Source of the DNA: Chryseobacterium luquanense
GTDB lineage: Bacteria > Bacteroidota > Bacteroidia > Flavobacteriales > Weeksellaceae
DNA length: 64,000 nt
Direction: 5' to 3'
NCBI RefSeq assembly: GCF_026460945.1
Contig: NZ_JAOVZV010000015.1
Location: 62,001-126,000, forward strand
The position numbers were made by a program, and so were the translations under genes. Below, in pieces: positions 53,987 through 61,702 of the stretch. Below the pieces are notes generated by a model. The model ran no database searches, was not told where the DNA came from, and worked only from the letters and a program-made list of their open reading frames with translations. The stretch's first letter is position 1; every line of letters starts with the position of its first letter.

Positions 53987-54632
53987 TTTCATTTAATCTT
54001 AATTTTTTATTCAAATTATCATCAAATAGTAAAGATTTTTCTTCAGGAATCATCAAATTATACAAGTCATCATTTAAAACAAACTGATATTGTTCTTTCA
54101 CAAAATCTGAAATATTTTCAATTAAAATAATATCTTCCTGAGCAAAAGATTTGATGAAATCATTTCTTAACCCAATTTGAATTGCTCTTCTCTCCAATTT
54201 ATTTCCGAAAGGATCATGATCCGGATCCCACTGCAATCTCACAGATGATTCCTTTACCTGATCCTTTACCTGATTTTGCCATTCTTCTCTCGATAATTCT
54301 AACTTTTCATTATAAGATGAATAAACAGCATTGTCGAGATATTTTTTGAATGCTTCCATTTTTAAATGAATCGCTAAGACAAGTTCCTGTCCTTCTTTTG
54401 TTCCTCATCCATTTCGGTACATCATCCAGAGAAAATTAGGCTTAATCCAAGTCATTCTTTCAAGACTAAATGCTCCCCCAAAATATTGATTCTGAACTGC
54501 AAATTCACCAATTTCTTTTCGATAAGACTGATATACAATTATTTTTTCATCATCATATTGTGCCATGATGTGATATCCTTTTTTTGGCCAATCTTGTAGT
54601 TGTTCTTTATAACTTTTAAGTTTAAGTTTCAT
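53979..54632 (-). pseudogene. DUF4291 protein interrupted by an in-frame TGA
   Basis: Two frames that look separate are one gene: 54632-54405 encodes the N-terminal part ending RMTWIKPNFLWMMYRNG; then TGA (54407-54405); then in the same frame GTKEGQELVLAIHLKMEAF and VRLQWDPDHDPFGNKLERRA. From my memory of DUF4291 the interrupted position is the conserved Trp of YRSGWGTKEGQE, so one G-to-A change (TGG to TGA) explains it. Full length would be 217 aa, normal for the family. Biochemical role unknown. It overlaps both neighbours by 8-11 nt. Pseudogene, suppressed stop or base error are all possible. Confidence 0.85.
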
Positions 54633-55041
54633 TTTTTAATTTTAAAATTAAACTCTTAATTTCAGTGCTTTCAGATTCTCTGAAATCATTCCCAATAAAC
54701 ACTTTTGTCACTTCAATATTTCCAACAATTGCTTGATTAAATTTTTCTAATTCTTGTGCTGGAACCCATAGTTCATTATGATTTCTGGCTCCAACATTTT
54801 GTGAAGGATATTGATTTACAACTTCTTCCAATATTTCAAATTGGGTTACAAAACCTAAATAATTTCCTGCCTCATCTCTTGTATTCCATTTTTCGGCAAT
54901 TTCGGAGGCATAATTTTCATCCAATACAGGATAGAAAATTGGTTGCCACTCCAATCTTGGGGGAAATTTTTTGTAATTATCTTCTATAATTAAAACCATT
55001 TCCTTTTCTCCGACGGGTCTGTAAAGTGTTATTGTTTTCAT
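54622..55041 (-). CDS. ADP-ribosylation/crystallin J1-type protein
   Basis: 139 aa cytoplasmic protein. Opening ITLYRPVGEKEMVLI, then FPPRLEWQPIFYPVL, YLGFVTQFEILEEVV and NHNELWVPAQELEKFNQAI match the small family annotated under this name, known to me by sequence style only. No enzymatic activity is established. The operon context, between a SLOG-like gene (5 nt) and DUF4291 (11-nt overlap), supports a part in ADP-ribose or NAD+ metabolism. Confidence 0.75.
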   Translation of the reverse strand: MKTITLYRPVGEKEMVLIIEDNYKKFPPRLEWQPIFYPVLDENYASEIAEKWNTRDEAGNYLGFVTQFEILEEVVNQYPSQNVGARNHNELWVPAQELEKFNQAIVGNIEVTKVFIGNDFRESESTEIKSLILKLKNET

Positions 55042-55046
55042 GGTTA

Positions 55047-55451
55047 TTAGATCTTAATTTTACCCAAATTCAGGCATTTTTCAATATTTTTTAATGTTCC
55101 ACTTTTTCTTTTTTGATCGGTATTAAAATCCGTCGCAAGAAAATAACTGCAATTTTCAACTCCATAGGAATCCCGTTCAAAATCAGAAGTAAAACCTCCG
55201 ACAAATTTCCAGTTTATCACTTTGGTTTTAAACTTATTGACAAAATATCGTGGTCTTTGTCCGATATGAAGAATCGTCACATTTTCACATTTATCCTTTA
55301 AAAATTCCATCATTAAAGTATCGGTTCCTGAATAATCTCCGATGATAAATTCACACTCAAAAAGATTTAATTTTTTTAATGGTTCAATATAAAACTGATG
55401 AAAATTTTCCCAAGATACATTTCCATTTCCTGATACATAAATCTTTTTCAT
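55047..55451 (-). CDS. Possible SLOG/YspA-like Rossmannoid nucleotide-binding protein
   Basis: 134 aa. An N-terminal strand-loop KKIYVSGNGNVSW and the loop IIGDYSGTDTLMMEFL (residues 36-51) recall the GGxxGxD...A pattern of SLOG-fold proteins (YspA/DprA relatives), which bind NAD+, ADP-ribose or cytokinin-type nucleotides. Assignment is tentative; no exact family was recognised. It sits between the NADAR and crystallin J1-like genes. Confidence 0.55.
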   Translation of the reverse strand: MKKIYVSGNGNVSWENFHQFYIEPLKKLNLFECEFIIGDYSGTDTLMMEFLKDKCENVTILHIGQRPRYFVNKFKTKVINWKFVGGFTSDFERDSYGVENCSYFLATDFNTDQKRKSGTLKNIEKCLNLGKIKI

Positions 55452-55482
55452 AATTAATATACTGTGTTTGAGTGTTGTGTTT

Positions 55483-56025
55483 TTACCTTCTTAATTCATC
55501 TCTTACTTCCATTAAAGCAAATCCCAACAAATTTTCACCATTCCATAATGATGGGTTTTGTGATTTCGGGTCTGTTTCCAGCATTCCGATTCCCCAAATT
55601 CTGTCGTATGGACTGGCTTCAACTAGAATTTCATCATTGGTTGAAAGAAGAAAATCTTTTAGCTTTTCATTTTGCGAAAACTTCAAAAAATTTCCATTTT
55701 TTACAATTTCATATTTATTTTCTTCCCAAAGCTGAGCATCAAAATTTTTCACCTTTCTTCCTAAATCTTTTGCCTGTTTTGGGTTTTCAGATTTTAAAAT
55801 TTCTTCTAAAGTTTTATTATCATTAAAAAGCTTTGCTTTTCCAGCCATCATAAAATGTTCTGCCGTTTTGTAAATAATTCCGTCTTCCTGAAATTCAAAA
55901 GGAAACCATTGACTGAAACAAGCTTTTGTAATTTCATCTTTCACAGTGTGTCCCCAAAAGAACAGAAATTTCAATTTCTCTTTTCTCTGAAACTTTTCAA
56001 TTGTATTTTGTAATGTATATTTCAT
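55483..56025 (-). CDS. NADAR family N-glycosidase (YbiA/DUF1768)
   Basis: 180 aa, full length. Family elements: FFWGHT near the N-terminus, CFSQWFPFEF, YKTAEHFMMAGKAKLF, NGNFLKFSQNEKLKDFLL, LVEASPYDRIWGIGM and LWNGENLLGFALMEVRDEL. The E. coli homolog acts on riboflavin intermediates; others remove ADP-ribose from guanine. First gene of the operon, with one operator-like site between its promoter -7 box and start. Confidence 0.95.
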   Translation of the reverse strand: MKYTLQNTIEKFQRKEKLKFLFFWGHTVKDEITKACFSQWFPFEFQEDGIIYKTAEHFMMAGKAKLFNDNKTLEEILKSENPKQAKDLGRKVKNFDAQLWEENKYEIVKNGNFLKFSQNEKLKDFLLSTNDEILVEASPYDRIWGIGMLETDPKSQNPSLWNGENLLGFALMEVRDELRR

Positions 56026-56026
56026 A

Positions 56027-56045
56027 TTGTGTTAATTTTACACAA
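56027..56045 (-). promoter_or_regulatory. Operator-like site 1 of the NADAR operon
   Basis: Plus strand TTGTGTT-N5-TACACAA (56027-56045), an imperfect palindrome. It overlaps the last 3 nt of the -7 box. The same pattern occurs at 56081-56099 and 57071-57089. Confidence 0.7.
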
Positions 56046-56074
56046 ATTTAAAAGAATCTGGATTTATTAACCAA
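56043..56074 (-). promoter_or_regulatory. Promoter of the NAD/ADP-ribose operon
   Basis: Minus strand TTG (56074-56072), 21 nt, TAAATTTG (56050-56043); 17 nt before the NADAR ATG. It lies between two operator-like sites. Confidence 0.75.
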
Positions 56075-56080
56075 ATTTAT

Positions 56081-56099
56081 TTGCGTTAAGTTTACACTA
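56081..56099 (-). promoter_or_regulatory. Operator-like site 2, just upstream of the -33 element
   Basis: Plus strand TTGCGTT-N5-TACACTA. The core of 17 nt differs from site 1 at two positions. Confidence 0.65.
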
Positions 56100-56366
56100 A
56101 ATAATATAATCAATTGATTATCAATAATAAAATTTATTTAATTTAAACATGAATGAACTAAATATTTTAACAAATTACATAATTTAAATGATTGATGTTA
56201 AGTTTTGGCTAAAGTCAATTGCTGAATTTAAATAAAAAAAAAACGGACTCAAGTCCGTTCTTATTCAATGTAAAATATTGTCTGTTATTTTTAAGAATTT
56301 GTAAATTTTCAATTAAATGTTCTTGAAAATTAGTGTAAAACACTTCTATAAATTCTGTTTAGAAAA
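56100..56366. other. Spacer between the NADAR operon and the Nudix gene
   Basis: AT-rich, with the terminator at 56227-56257. No other gene or repeat is seen. Confidence 0.5.
56227..56257 (-). terminator. Terminator of the Nudix regulator gene
   Basis: AACGGACT-TG-AGTCCGTT on the minus strand followed by T10. It separates the Nudix transcript from the NADAR operon. Confidence 0.88.
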
Positions 56367-57062
56367 CTATTTAATTTCAAAATAAAAACCTTCTTCCTCA
56401 AGCTCTTTATATTTTTCTTGATTAAAAGTAAATAATTTTCCGGGTCTTCCGCTGCCTTCTTTTTTAACGTTATTTGTTTCATTCAAAAGTCCGTAACTCA
56501 TAATTTTCTTTCGAAAATTTCTGCGGTCAATTTCCTGTCCGACAATTGTTTTATAAAGATTTTCAAGGTCTGAAAAAGGGAATTCTTCATTAAGAAGATT
56601 GAAACCAATTGGCTGATATTGAATTTTTGTGCGAAGTCTTTTTAACGCAATATCAATAATGATTTGATGATCAAAAGCCAATTTCGGAAGCTCATTCACA
56701 CTGAACCACTGTGCATCATCTGCATCAGAATCGGCAAACAACTCATGATAAGAAGGATTGACCAAGCCCAAATAAGCCACGGAAACCACACGATTTCTCG
56801 GATCACGACCTACATTTCCAAAAGTATAAAGTTGTTCGAGAAAATCGGGTTTTATGCCTGCTTCTTCGTGAAGTTCTCTTTTTACTGCATCATCTAGATT
56901 TTCATCATCTAAAACTAAACCTCCCGGAAGAGCCCAACCGCCTTTGAAAGGATCAATATTTCTTTTTATCAAAAGAATTTGCAGATCTTTTTTATCAAAA
57001 TATCCGAAAATAACGGCATCAACAGCGACTTTAATGTCTTGTAGTTTTTTTGGAGAATCCAT
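56367..57062 (-). CDS. Nudix hydrolase-winged helix protein, NrtR-like regulator
   Basis: 231 aa from ATG 57062. N-terminal Nudix domain with a complete 23-residue box at 48-70 (GLVLDDE, then RELHEEAGI), and a C-terminal winged helix (about 155-231) with FRKKIMSYGLLNET and GRPGKLFTFNQEKYKEL. This order is that of NrtR, the NAD-metabolism repressor that senses ADP-ribose-type ligands; AraR-type sugar regulators share it. Many NrtRs have a degenerate Nudix box, so this one may also hydrolyse. Neighbouring NAD genes and shared operators favour NrtR. Confidence 0.85.
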   Translation of the reverse strand: MDSPKKLQDIKVAVDAVIFGYFDKKDLQILLIKRNIDPFKGGWALPGGLVLDDENLDDAVKRELHEEAGIKPDFLEQLYTFGNVGRDPRNRVVSVAYLGLVNPSYHELFADSDADDAQWFSVNELPKLAFDHQIIIDIALKRLRTKIQYQPIGFNLLNEEFPFSDLENLYKTIVGQEIDRRNFRKKIMSYGLLNETNNVKKEGSGRPGKLFTFNQEKYKELEEEGFYFEIK

Positions 57063-57070
57063 ACTTATAT

Positions 57071-57089
57071 TTGCGTTGCAAGTACACAA
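57071..57089 (-). promoter_or_regulatory. Operator-like site at the Nudix gene promoter
   Basis: Plus strand TTGCGTT-N5-TACACAA; overlaps the -7 box by the same 3 nt as site 1 of the NADAR operon, suggesting autoregulation by the Nudix protein. Confidence 0.7.
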
Positions 57090-57117
57090 AATTAACAATT
57101 ACAAATCTAAATTTCAA
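57087..57117 (-). promoter_or_regulatory. Promoter of the Nudix regulator gene
   Basis: Minus strand TTG (57117-57115), 20 nt, TAATTTTG (57094-57087), 24 nt before the ATG. Confidence 0.7.
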
Positions 57118-57190
57118 GATTAAAATAATATTTTTTTGAATCTTATTTTTTATTAAATTTATAAACAACTTAAAACTAAACAATTACGAA

Positions 57191-57239
57191 ATCGCAGTAA
57201 CTCAAATAACACCCACAATATTTATAAAAATACTGCGAT
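57191..57239. repeat. Long-spaced perfect inverted repeat upstream of the DUF1579 gene
   Basis: ATCGCAGTA (57191-57199) and TACTGCGAT (57231-57239) are exact complements 31 nt apart, ending 35 nt before the ATG. It could be a paired operator or an mRNA hairpin in the leader. Confidence 0.55.
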
Positions 57240-57274
57240 ATCATATGACAAAAGAAAACATTAAATATAAACAT

Positions 57275-57913
57275 ATGAAAAATTTATTCTTTGCAGCTTG
57301 TACTGCACTATTGTTTGTTGCTTGTGACAAAGTAAAAATGGATGTCAAAACAGGTTCAGACAAAACCGAAACTACAGAAAAAGAAGAATGGAAACCCGTA
57401 GATTCTGCAACCGCCATCAAAGCCTGGATGGAATTTGCGACACCGGGAGAAATGCAGAAAATGCTCGCAAAATCTGACGGCGTCTGGTCCGGAGAAAACA
57501 CCATGTGGATGGAAGACGGCGGAAAACCCACCACCAGTACCTCAACAACGACCAACAAAATGATCTTTGACGGACGTTACCAAACCAGCGAACATAAAGG
57601 TGATTTTATGGGAATGCCTTTCGAAGGAATGAGCATCACAGGCTACGACAATTCTAAAAAGAAATTCATCAGTACCTGGATCGATAATATGGGAACAGGA
57701 TTTATGAACATGGAAGGCGAATGGAATGCTACCAAAAAATCCATTGAATTTAAAGGCAAAATGACCGACCCGTCAAGACCCGGCAAAGACTGCGACGTGA
57801 GGGAAGTCTACACTTTTGTGGATGACACCCATCAGACTTTAGAGATGTACGGCCCTGATTCTAAAACCGGCAAAGAATATAAGACCATGGAGATAAAATA
57901 TACCAAAAAATAA
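57275..57913 (+). CDS. DUF1579 family lipoprotein
   Basis: 212 aa from ATG 57275, which gives a clean lipoprotein signal with lipobox LFVAC (Cys18). The domain (about 45-212) has KMLAKSDGVWSGENTMW, IFDGRYQTSEHKGDFMGMPFEGMSITGYDN-type segment and MEGEWNATKKSIEFKG, a beta-rich fold resembling lipocalin-like DUF1579. Function unknown. Codon use is somewhat richer in G and C than its neighbours. Confidence 0.85.
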   Translation: MKNLFFAACTALLFVACDKVKMDVKTGSDKTETTEKEEWKPVDSATAIKAWMEFATPGEMQKMLAKSDGVWSGENTMWMEDGGKPTTSTSTTTNKMIFDGRYQTSEHKGDFMGMPFEGMSITGYDNSKKKFISTWIDNMGTGFMNMEGEWNATKKSIEFKGKMTDPSRPGKDCDVREVYTFVDDTHQTLEMYGPDSKTGKEYKTMEIKYTKK

Positions 57914-57950
57914 ACAGTAAACCGTTTCAGTTGATGCTGTTTTTTCACAT

Positions 57951-57981
57951 AAAAAAATCCGCAGAAAAAATCTGCGGATTT
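57951..57981 (-). terminator. Terminator of lepA
   Basis: AATCCGCAGA / TCTGCGGATT with an A5 loop; T7 follows on the minus strand. Confidence 0.88.
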
Positions 57982-58036
57982 ACTTTATCCAGCCATTCCA
58001 TTTGGCTCGTTTAACTTTTTACCTGGCTCTTTCTTC

Positions 58037-59833
58037 CTAATCATTCAGCTTTAAAACAGCCATAAACGCCGACTGCGGCACCTCTACTCTACCAATCTGC
58101 TTCATTTTCTTCTTCCCTTCTTTCTGCTTTTCAAGTAGCTTTCTCTTTCTTGAAATATCACCACCGTAACATTTTGCAGTAACGTCTTTTCTCAAAGCTT
58201 TAATGGTTTCTCTGGCGATAACTTTCGCTCCCAAAGCTGCCTGAACAGCGATATCAAACTGCTGTCTCGGGATCAGTTCGCGCAGTTTCTCACACATTTT
58301 TTTACCGATGTAATAAGCATTCGAATCGTGAATCAATGAAGATAAGGCATCTACCATATCTCCGTTGATCAGAATATCCATTTTTACCAACTTAGAAGAA
58401 CGCATTCCAATCGGTGAATAATCGAATGATGCATATCCTTTAGAAATAGATTTCAGACGGTCATAGAAGTCGAAAACCACCTCAGCCAATGGCATATTAA
58501 AGGTCAGTTCCACTCGGTCTGCTGTCAGATAACTTTGATTAACGATCTCACCTCTTTTCTCGATACAAAGCGTCATGACAGGACCTACAAAATCAGATTT
58601 TGTAATGATTGAAGCTTTGATGTATGGCTCTTCCACTCTGTCTAAAAGATTGGGATCAATCATTTCAGACGGGTTGTTAATTAAAATGGTTGTCTCAGGA
58701 TCTTTCTTGGAATATCCATGATAAGACACGTTGGGGACCGTCGTGATTACGTTCATATCAAATTCTCTCTCCAGCCTTTCCTGAACGATTTCCATGTGAA
58801 GCATTCCTAAGAATCCGCAACGGAAACCAAAACCAAGTGCTGCAGAACTTTCAGGTTCGAAAACCAGAGAAGCATCATTCAGTCTTAATTTTTCAAGTGA
58901 AAATCTCAATTCCTCAAAATCTTCAGATTCAATCGGGTAAATTCCGGCAAAAACCATTGGTTTTACTTCCTCGAAACCGTCAATCGGCGCTTCCGCAGGA
59001 TTCACAAAAGAAGTAATCGTATCTCCCACTTTTACCTCACGGGCATCTTTAATTCCGGAAATAATATATCCTACATCGCCACATTCAATCGTTTTCTTCG
59101 GAACCTGTTTCAGTTTCAGAGTTCCCACCTCATCAGCACCATATTCTTTTCCGGTAGCGAAAAATTTGATCTTTTCGTTTTTAGAAATACTTCCGTTCAC
59201 CACTTTAAAATATGCCTCAATACCTCTGAACGGATTGTAAACCGAGTCAAAAATCAATGCCTGAAGCGGCGCCTTCGGATCTCCCACAGGAGCGGGAATT
59301 CTTGCAACGATCTGTTCCAACAGTTCGTGAACTCCTTCACCGGTTTTTCCCGAAACACGAAGAACATCTTCATATTTACAGCCGATCAGTCCCATAATTT
59401 CGTCAGTAACTTCCTCAGGGTTCGCAGACGGAAGGTCAATTTTATTCAGAATTGGAATAATTTCCAGATCGTTTTCCAAAGCAAGATAAAGGTTACTAAT
59501 TGTCTGTGCCTGAATACTTTGTGCGGCATCGACGATCAGAAGCGCACCTTCACAAGCCGCAATCGAACGGGAAACTTCATAAGAAAAATCTACGTGTCCT
59601 GGTGTATCGATAAGGTTTAAAATATATTTTTCGCCATTAAGCTCATAATCCATCTGGATGGCGTGAGATTTTATCGTAATCCCACGTTCTTTTTCCAGAT
59701 CCATATCATCAAGCGTCTGAGATTGTAATTCTCTCTGAGTCACCGTGTTGGTGTACTCCAAAAGACGGTCTGCCAAAGTAGATTTACCGTGGTCAATATG
59801 GGCGATTATGCAAAAATTTCGTATGTTTTTCAT
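58037..59833 (-). CDS. lepA: Elongation factor 4 (LepA)
   Basis: 598 aa translational GTPase. G1 AHIDHGKST (about 10-18), G3 DTPGHVDF, G4 NKIDL; the LepA-specific C-terminal domain ends [19 protein letters not shown]. It back-translocates or rescues ribosomes. Start [12 protein letters not shown] is typical. Confidence 0.97.
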   Translation of the reverse strand: MKNIRNFCIIAHIDHGKSTLADRLLEYTNTVTQRELQSQTLDDMDLEKERGITIKSHAIQMDYELNGEKYILNLIDTPGHVDFSYEVSRSIAACEGALLIVDAAQSIQAQTISNLYLALENDLEIIPILNKIDLPSANPEEVTDEIMGLIGCKYEDVLRVSGKTGEGVHELLEQIVARIPAPVGDPKAPLQALIFDSVYNPFRGIEAYFKVVNGSISKNEKIKFFATGKEYGADEVGTLKLKQVPKKTIECGDVGYIISGIKDAREVKVGDTITSFVNPAEAPIDGFEEVKPMVFAGIYPIESEDFEELRFSLEKLRLNDASLVFEPESSAALGFGFRCGFLGMLHMEIVQERLEREFDMNVITTVPNVSYHGYSKKDPETTILINNPSEMIDPNLLDRVEEPYIKASIITKSDFVGPVMTLCIEKRGEIVNQSYLTADRVELTFNMPLAEVVFDFYDRLKSISKGYASFDYSPIGMRSSKLVKMDILINGDMVDALSSLIHDSNAYYIGKKMCEKLRELIPRQQFDIAVQAALGAKVIARETIKALRKDVTAKCYGGDISRKRKLLEKQKEGKKKMKQIGRVEVPQSAFMAVLKLND

Positions 59834-59852
59834 TTAAGAACTATGTAATTTG

Positions 59853-59860
59853 CAAAGATA
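59853..59860 (-). promoter_or_regulatory. -7 promoter element of lepA
   Basis: TATCTTTG on the minus strand, 19 nt before the lepA ATG; no well-placed TTG. Confidence 0.5.
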
Positions 59861-59925
59861 AAAAAATGCAGGAGAATTCCATTTTTAATTTTTTGTTACA
59901 AATGCCATTTTAATTCTGATCTTTT

Positions 59926-59955
59926 AATAAAAAAGAGAGACAAATCGCCTCTCTA
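59926..59955 (-). terminator. Terminator after the 343 aa unknown gene
   Basis: AGAGAG / CTCTCT stem with a 9-nt loop, followed on the minus strand by T6. Confidence 0.7.
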
Positions 59956-59960
59956 TGTAT

Positions 59961-60992
59961 CTATTTAGATTTACCAAAATCTTCCGGCAAAATATAATTT
60001 CCAGTCAAAGGATCAAGCGAGACATAAGTTCCTGGCATTCCTCTTCGTTTTTGAGCTGCTTTCGAATCAATAGCTGCAATTGCAACATTTGCAACTAAAC
60101 TTCCTACCAAACCTCCAATTCCACCGCCTACCATTATAAACGGAGAATTAGATTCTGGAAACAGTTCTTCTTTTTTAACTTCAATAAAAAGTCCTTGATC
60201 ATCTCTGAAAATTTCAACATAACCAACCGGAATTACCTTAAACGGAACACCATTATGAATAAATGCATAGAAGTTACTGATATACTTTTTATCTTCACCC
60301 TTTACTGCTCTTGTCACAACACCTTTTTTATTGGTTTCAATTGTAAAACCAGGTTCGGGGTTGTGCGTGAAAAAACTGTAAGAATCTTTATAAACTCCTT
60401 CTTTCAAAGAATCTGATTTTAAAACATCAAGCTTATCAATTAAAATGGAATTATAATTTGCAAGTTCACTTTCTGAAATACCAAATTCCCAAGTTCTTTT
60501 ATTGTAAGAATCTTTCAACAAATCTGCCAATGACAATGTAATTTTTTTCGATAAACTTTGAGCTAAATATGGTGTATTTCGTGAGGATACTGTTGCAACA
60601 GTATCTATTTTGTTTACAAAATAATAGCCGTCATTTTTTTTGATGAACGTACTCGCTTTTAATTCAAGCTTTCCGATAGAATATTTTTCTTTAATATCTT
60701 CAGAAATATTTAAATTTTCCAATAAAAGAACTAATTCTTCACTTCCTTTTACTGTATTGTATTTATAAAACCAGTTTGAAATATCTTTAGTTGCATCGTT
60801 TTCAAAAATAATATTCACTTGCTCTTTGTGAAATAGTATACTCCCGATATCTTTGTTTGGTCGCTGATCGATTACTGTGAAAGTTTTAATTGTGCTTTTG
60901 CTGTCTTTTATAGATTTCGATAAATCAATCACTTCGGTTTTCTGCCCGAAAAACAAACTTGAAACTAATAGAAAGAAAATTATTTTATTCAT
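59961..60992 (-). CDS. Secreted protein of unknown function
   Basis: 343 aa from ATG 60992 (the ATG 9 nt upstream is also possible). Signal peptide ending SSLFFGQ. Mature part is mixed, with a Gly/Ala-rich hydrophobic segment near the C-terminus (about 300-325, FIMVGGGIGGLVGSLVANVAIAA) that could be a membrane anchor or glycine-zipper-like helix. I do not recognise the family. Monocistronic. Confidence 0.7.
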   Translation of the reverse strand: MNKIIFFLLVSSLFFGQKTEVIDLSKSIKDSKSTIKTFTVIDQRPNKDIGSILFHKEQVNIIFENDATKDISNWFYKYNTVKGSEELVLLLENLNISEDIKEKYSIGKLELKASTFIKKNDGYYFVNKIDTVATVSSRNTPYLAQSLSKKITLSLADLLKDSYNKRTWEFGISESELANYNSILIDKLDVLKSDSLKEGVYKDSYSFFTHNPEPGFTIETNKKGVVTRAVKGEDKKYISNFYAFIHNGVPFKVIPVGYVEIFRDDQGLFIEVKKEELFPESNSPFIMVGGGIGGLVGSLVANVAIAAIDSKAAQKRRGMPGTYVSLDPLTGNYILPEDFGKSK

Positions 60993-61133
60993 ACTGATCA
61001 TTTTAATAAAATTCAATTTCACTTTAAACAAAACTTTAGTTAAATTAAATTTACTTCACAAAAATAAGAATTAGCTTACTATTTTATTTGAAATAAATCA
61101 TTTTTATAAATATTTAATGCTTTTTTAAATCAA

Positions 61134-61163
61134 ACGACCCTTACAATAAATTGCAAGAGTCGT
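61134..61163 (-). terminator. Terminator of the ECF sigma operon
   Basis: ACGACTCTTGCAA / TTGTAAGGGTCGT arms (minus strand) around TTTA, followed by TTTGATTT. Confidence 0.7.
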
Positions 61164-61185
61164 CCAACATTAAAAAAATAAACTA

Positions 61186-61695
61186 TTATGGAGATTGCTT
61201 AGGTCTCGAATTGTTCTTTCCATCATGAGATTTCTTTTCGTTCATTTTATCACGCATCATCGCCTCAGAATTGAAAAGCTTCAAGACTTTCTGACAAGGT
61301 ATTACAGTCTGCATTTTTTCTGCATATTTTTTTCTATTGTCAAATAATTTTTGTCCCATATCAAAACTCTGTTGAAGCTTTACTTTTGCTTCTTCTTCGG
61401 TCAATTTCTCAGGATCAAAATTAGAATCGAACTGACTTTTTATTTTTTTCTGGTTATCAAGATATTCGTTATACATCGCAGTAAATTCTGCTTTATCCTG
61501 CGGTGCAACATCCAACATATCAACCACCATATTATTTCTAAACTGGGTAAGAAGTGCTTTTCTTTCATCCGGAGAAAGATTGTTTATTACCTCCTTTCTT
61601 TTCTCACGACTCATATTCTTCCAGTCATAATCTTTAATCTGAGCATTAAGCCCAAACCCAGAAATTATAAAAAGTGTAAATAATATTTTTTTCAT
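61186..61695 (-). CDS. Periplasmic Spy/CpxP-like helical protein of the sigma operon
   Basis: 169 aa with signal peptide (ends GLNAQ). Remainder is helical and charged; NLSPDERKALLTQFRNNMVV and EKLTEEEAKVKLQQSFDMG resemble the LTxxQ-type repeats of Spy/CpxP and zinc-resistance sensors. It is 7 nt after the anti-sigma-like gene and may help sense envelope stress. Inference from fold style and operon. Confidence 0.65.
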   Translation of the reverse strand: MKKILFTLFIISGFGLNAQIKDYDWKNMSREKRKEVINNLSPDERKALLTQFRNNMVVDMLDVAPQDKAEFTAMYNEYLDNQKKIKSQFDSNFDPEKLTEEEAKVKLQQSFDMGQKLFDNRKKYAEKMQTVIPCQKVLKLFNSEAMMRDKMNEKKSHDGKNNSRPKQSP

Positions 61696-61702
61696 CTTTC
61701 TT

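Noticed and set aside
46249-57062. Toxin-antitoxin or prophage island
   Set aside because: No integrase, transposase, phage structural gene, attachment site or typical toxin pair is visible; base composition is like the flanks.
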